DNA of 64,000 nt from positions 27,450 through 91,449 of the forward strand of contig QAKH01000059.1 of NCBI GenBank assembly GCA_003343885.1, read 5' to 3'. Shown in pieces: positions 60,945-64,000 of this stretch. The notes below the pieces were generated by a model, which was not told where the DNA came from, made no database searches, and was given only the letters and a program-made list of their open reading frames with translations. Source of the stretch: Clostridiales bacterium (GTDB lineage: Bacteria > Bacillota > Clostridia > Oscillospirales > CAG-382). Position numbers and translations under genes: made by a program. Each line of letters opens with the position of its first letter. Position 1 is the stretch's first letter.

Positions 60945-62225
60945 ATGGAAAACGTAAAAAGCGACAGAGAACTAATAAGGGACTATCTGTTTGAAAAAAT
61001 GGATAAAGTCATGAAAAAACCGTACGGAAATTATAAGTATCCCTTTATAGATCCCGGTTCCGCATATGACGGAAACCTATGGGACTGGGATACTTTCTGG
61101 GCGGTGTACGCCATGATAAACGTTTATGAAAACAGCAATACGTCGCCTGATTTCAAGGAAAAACTCATTGACTGCGCAAAGGGAAATGTCAAAAACTTCC
61201 TTAATTTTCAGCTTGACGACGGATACATACCTATGATGGTTCACGAGCCGAACGCCGCCGAGCCGTACTTGATAAAAAAGCATAAAGAGGGCGAAATCCT
61301 CAATATGCATAAGCCTTTCCTGTGCCAGCAAATATGCCTTACCAGCGGCTTTTGCGGAAGCTTCGACTGGATAAAGGACGACATAGATAAGCTTAAAAAA
61401 TACTTCGAGTGCTATGATAGGTATTACTATAATGAAAACTGCGGCCTGTACGTTTGGGCAGACGACGTAATGATAGGCGTAGATAATGATCCCGCAACAT
61501 TCGGACGCCCGAGATTTTCAACTGCTTCCGTATTTCTCAACTCTTTCCTTGTCAAGGAATTTAAAAGCATGGCGAAAATATGCAAAGCGTTCGACATGGC
61601 GGAAGATGAAAAGAATTTTGCGGAAAAAGCGCGCCGCCTGACAGACGCAATACAAAGCGAGTGCTATGACGCAAGGGACAAAATGTTCTACAGCGTTGAT
61701 GTGGATATAAAAACACGTCCGTACGACTGGTTCCATAAAGGACTCGGAGTTTTCTGGAAAACACTGTTTATTAAGGTTCGCTGCTGGTCAAACTTTTTGC
61801 CTATGCTCACAGAGATTGCTACTCCCACTCAGGCGGCGGCGTTAAAGGATCACATAATGGATGAGGCAACGTTTTTAAGCCCCAACGGCATACGTTCGCT
61901 TTCTTACGACGAAAAGATGTATAATCTTGAGCCGACGGGAAATCCTTCCAACTGGCTTGGTCCTATCTGGATAATAGCGCAGTACGCAGTGTTCAGAGGA
62001 CTTATGAATTACGGATACCGTGAAGAAGCAAAAATCATTTGTGACAGAACGCTTAAACTTCTCGGATGTGATTTGAGAAAAAGCGGCGAACTTCATGAAT
62101 ACTATAATCCGGAAACCGGTGAGCCTGTAATAAATCCGGGCTTTGTCAACTGGAATGTTCTGGCGCTCAATATGGCGGATGAACTGGAAGGCAAGCTGTC
62201 ACCGGCAAGATTTTTGGAATACTAA
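60945..62225 (+). CDS. GH63/GH37-like (alpha/alpha)6 glycosidase
   Basis: A 426-residue protein with the trehalase/mannosylglycerate-hydrolase type fold. It has AYDGNLWDWDTFWAVYAM, then HEPNAAEPY, KPFLCQQICL and, near the end, GNPSNWLGPIWIIAQYAVFRGLMNYGY and ELHEYYNPETGEP, which carry the likely catalytic acids. There is no signal peptide, so it acts inside the cell. The exact substrate (trehalose, mannosylglycerate or glucosylglycerate, or alpha-glucosides) cannot be told. Confidence 0.75.
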   Translation: MENVKSDRELIRDYLFEKMDKVMKKPYGNYKYPFIDPGSAYDGNLWDWDTFWAVYAMINVYENSNTSPDFKEKLIDCAKGNVKNFLNFQLDDGYIPMMVHEPNAAEPYLIKKHKEGEILNMHKPFLCQQICLTSGFCGSFDWIKDDIDKLKKYFECYDRYYYNENCGLYVWADDVMIGVDNDPATFGRPRFSTASVFLNSFLVKEFKSMAKICKAFDMAEDEKNFAEKARRLTDAIQSECYDARDKMFYSVDVDIKTRPYDWFHKGLGVFWKTLFIKVRCWSNFLPMLTEIATPTQAAALKDHIMDEATFLSPNGIRSLSYDEKMYNLEPTGNPSNWLGPIWIIAQYAVFRGLMNYGYREEAKIICDRTLKLLGCDLRKSGELHEYYNPETGEPVINPGFVNWNVLALNMADELEGKLSPARFLEY

Positions 62226-62291
62226 TGACAGGTAAGTCTGCCTCTGATGAGCAACACTTGTGAAGCTTTTTAGTTTTTTACGATTTAATTC

Positions 62292-62972
62292 TTATTCGGC
62301 TTCATTCCCGAACGCGTCTTTCAGCTTTGAAATAGCCTTGGACTCAAGCCGGGATACATACGAGCGTGAAATTTTGAGCTTTTGAGCAACTTCACGCTGT
62401 GTAATCGGCTTTGTACAGCCTAACCCGTAACGCAATACAATAATCTGCTTCTCCGTCGGGGTAAGCAGATTATTTATTCCGTTCATCATTTTTTCTATCT
62501 TGATTTTTAAATCAATTTGTTCGGCTATATCGTCATCGGTGCTTATTATGTCCATATAGGTGAGAGGATTGCCATCCTTGTCTGTTTCAACAGCGTCGTT
62601 AAGAGAACTTTCAAGAGCCTGCTTCTTTTGCGAACGAAAATACATAAGTATCTCGTTTTGCAGACATTTTCCGGCATACGTAGCAAAGCGGGTACCGCTT
62701 GCGGGATTGAAAGAATCAATTGCCTTTATAAGTCCAATGGTCCCGATAGAAATAAGATCGTCGTTGTCGTACCCGGACGAATAGTATTTTTTAGCAATGT
62801 GAGCGACAAGGCGCAGATTTCTTTCGATTAGGATGTTGCGTGCGTCAGTGTCTCCGTTTTTGCATTTTTCAAAATAATCCCGCTCCTGTTCTTTTGAAAG
62901 AGGAGGAGGAAAATTAGCGTTTCCCGATAGCTTTAAAAACAAAAATAAAATGTTTGACAGCATCCAGAACAT
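62292..62972 (-). CDS. sigK: sporulation sigma factor SigK
   Basis: Late mother-cell sigma factor. The 226-residue protein has a short hydrophobic pro-sequence (about 1-20) before PPPLSKEQERDYFEKCKNGD. Region 2 follows with RNLRLVAHIAKKYYSSGYDNDDLISIGTIGLIKAID, and region 4 with QREVAQKLKISRSYVSRLESKAISKL, matching SigK more than SigE. The gene is intact, with no skin-type element. GGGAGG precedes the start by 11 bases. A TATTTTATG (63021-63029, CATAAAATA on the minus strand) resembles a SigE -10 box. Confidence 0.85.
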   Translation of the reverse strand: MFWMLSNILFLFLKLSGNANFPPPLSKEQERDYFEKCKNGDTDARNILIERNLRLVAHIAKKYYSSGYDNDDLISIGTIGLIKAIDSFNPASGTRFATYAGKCLQNEILMYFRSQKKQALESSLNDAVETDKDGNPLTYMDIISTDDDIAEQIDLKIKIEKMMNGINNLLTPTEKQIIVLRYGLGCTKPITQREVAQKLKISRSYVSRLESKAISKLKDAFGNEAE

Positions 62973-63143
62973 ATTGAAATAATACCTCCCGCAAAACGAT
63001 AATACATCGTTCTTTTTTTATATTTTATGCCGGAAGGCTTGTAAATGTTTACATATTTGAAATTTTTGTTGGCTTTTGAACAATATGTGCATATATTGCA
63101 GTTATAAGTAAGAAAGGGGCTGTTTAAGAAGTCCCCAAGAAGT

Positions 63144-63169
63144 CGAGGATGAAGATCCTCGATTTTTTG
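63144..63169 (+). terminator. hairpin with T-run inside the IS left end
   Basis: A perfect seven-base-pair stem (63144-63150 with 63155-63161), a GAAG loop and ATTTTTTG form a rho-independent terminator between the element tip and its transposase, insulating it from outside transcription. Confidence 0.65.
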
Positions 63170-63221
63170 TATAGAAGAACGGCCGAACCCATAGCGGAAT
63201 CAGCCGTTTTGTGGTATAATA

Positions 63222-63230
63222 GAGTCGATG
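63222..63230 (+). promoter_or_regulatory. extended -10 promoter of the transposase
   Basis: TGGTATAAT holds an extended -10 (TG-N-TATAAT, hexamer at 63225-63230) without a clear -35. The ATG begins 8 bases after the hexamer, so transcripts would be almost leaderless. Confidence 0.45.
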
Positions 63231-63237
63231 AAAACAA

Positions 63238-64000
63238 CATTTAACCACGGTGAATATTATACACCAATTCAAATGAAAATTCCAGTAGATTTGGAAAAAA
63301 TTATTGAAATTTCTGATCCAATCTACACATTCAACGAAATTATGAACCAAATCGACCTATACAAATATTTTGCCGGTAAGGAGAGCAAAATAGGTCGCCC
63401 GAGATTTGATTGCGTGAAATTGTTGAAAATCATTCTGTTTGCCTTTATGGAAAATGGTTATGCATCTCTAAGAGAAATTGAAAAACTGTGCAAAACAGAC
63501 ATTCGCTTCATATGGTTGCTTGACGGATTAAAAGCACCGTCATACTCAACCATATCAAATTTTATGAATGAAATGTTGGTTGAAAGCATAGAAGATATTT
63601 TCAATGATATAAATTCATATATGTTCGCACAAGAAAATGTGGACTTGAATCATGTGTATATAGACGGCACGAAGTTTGAAGCTAATGCCAACAAATATAC
63701 CTGGGTGTGGAAGAAAGCCTGCAGAACAAGCCGTGAAAGAACATATATGTATCTTACACAGCTGATACAAAAAATAAATGAAACCGATTTGCTTGGTTTT
63801 AGCTTCAAAATCGGCGTCAGAAAAGAATATACCATTGAGTATGTTGAATATATAATTGAACAGTACCAAAGGATATTGGGAATAGATGTGACATCCTTTG
63901 TTCACGGCAGCGGAAAAAGAAAGTCTTTGGAGCAGAAGCACTACGAAAAACTTGAGGAATATCTGAAAAAATTAAAGAAATATGCCCATCATATTAGAAT
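63238..64000 (+). CDS. IS1182-family transposase, truncated by the window edge
   Basis: 254 codons are present and open to the window end. The product starts MKTTFNHGEYYTPIQMKIP and has the DUF772-type N-terminal domain (FDCVKLLKIILFAFMENGYA, SLREIEKLCKTDIRFIWLLDG, PSYSTISNFMNE), then VYIDGTKFEANANKYTWVWK with the first catalytic aspartate of the DDE set. The remaining acidic residues lie outside the window. No ribosome-binding site is seen before the ATG. Confidence 0.9.

Larger units (their letters stand above)
63116..64000 (+). mobile_element. IS1182-family insertion sequence, left part
   Basis: The element seems to begin near GGGGCTGTTTAAGAAG at about 63115, a typical IS1182-type end, and runs past the window edge. 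A small hairpin CGAGGAT-GAAG-ATCCTCG (63144-63161) with six T follows the end and may block readthrough into the transposase. The right end and target duplication are outside the window. Confidence 0.7.

Noticed and set aside
62292..62972. skin-type element splitting sigK
   Set aside because: The sigK frame is continuous from pro-sequence to region 4, and no recombinase gene adjoins it.
63102..63350. 82-residue minus-strand open frame
   Set aside because: It is antisense to the start of the IS1182 transposase, which has clear homology on the plus strand.

Overview
The window looks like chromosomal DNA of an endospore-forming Firmicute, most likely an anaerobic gut member of the Clostridia (Oscillospiraceae-like). 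The evidence is strong AGGAGG ribosome-binding sites, frequent GTG and TTG starts, TTGACA/TATAAT promoters with 17-base spacers, and sporulation genes (an SpoVD/FtsI-type PBP with PASTA domains, dipicolinate synthase dpaAB, a YtvI-like permease, an intact sigK). A rubrerythrin and a ferredoxin-type aldo/keto reductase fit an anaerobe, and several glycan-active enzymes fit a polysaccharide user. The species cannot be fixed from sequence alone.

Layout: 0.2-10.7 kb is a trimmed division and cell-wall (dcw) cluster, mraZ-rsmH-ftsL-PBP-mraY-ftsW-murG-ftsQ-ftsZ. The Mur ligases, murB and ftsA are missing. From 10.8 to 20.7 kb come miaA, an HlyD-like protein, the yggS-sepF-ylmG-ylmH-divIVA division block, then ileS, lspA and an rluD-type gene. 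At 20.8-23.8 kb a split transketolase precedes ackA. At 23.9-26.1 kb lies a small module of unknown role: an acyltransferase-like protein, an HPr-kinase-like P-loop protein and a soluble signal-peptidase-fold protein. From 32.0 back to 26.2 kb the minus strand carries phoH, a ybeY-era gene fusion, recO, ribF and a DacF-like protein with eroded active-site motifs. At 32.1-35.1 kb are dpaAB and a pair of chromate-transporter half proteins. At 35.2-40.4 kb are a beta-mannosidase, an AraC regulator, an SGNH esterase and a CPBP protease.

From 40.4 to 46.5 kb is a complete late pyrimidine operon, pyrC-K-D-F-E-B-I, behind a consensus promoter and a PyrR-type attenuator. At 46.6-49.4 kb the minus strand has an AlkD-like protein, an RluA-family synthase and rpsF-ssb-rpsR. 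The rpsF promoter abuts a four-copy tandem repeat, and the rpsF leader can hide its own Shine-Dalgarno sequence. At 49.7-54.0 kb are a sialate-esterase-like protein and rubrerythrin, then two adjacent frameshifted genes (an Fe-S aldo/keto reductase and a GH32 hydrolase). At 54.1-57.3 kb are rpmG-secE-nusG, rplK-rplA and a YigZ protein. At 57.5-63.0 kb are hom, the ytvI-like gene, a uridine-kinase-like gene, a GH63/GH37-like glycosidase and sigK. An IS1182-family transposase runs off the right edge.

Most of the window is conserved core gene content. The points most worth following are the YbeY-Era fusion, the rpsF leader and its repeat array, the kinase/peptidase/acyltransferase module, the degenerate DacF and the two neighbouring frameshifts. 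No rRNA, tRNA or CRISPR array was recognised.
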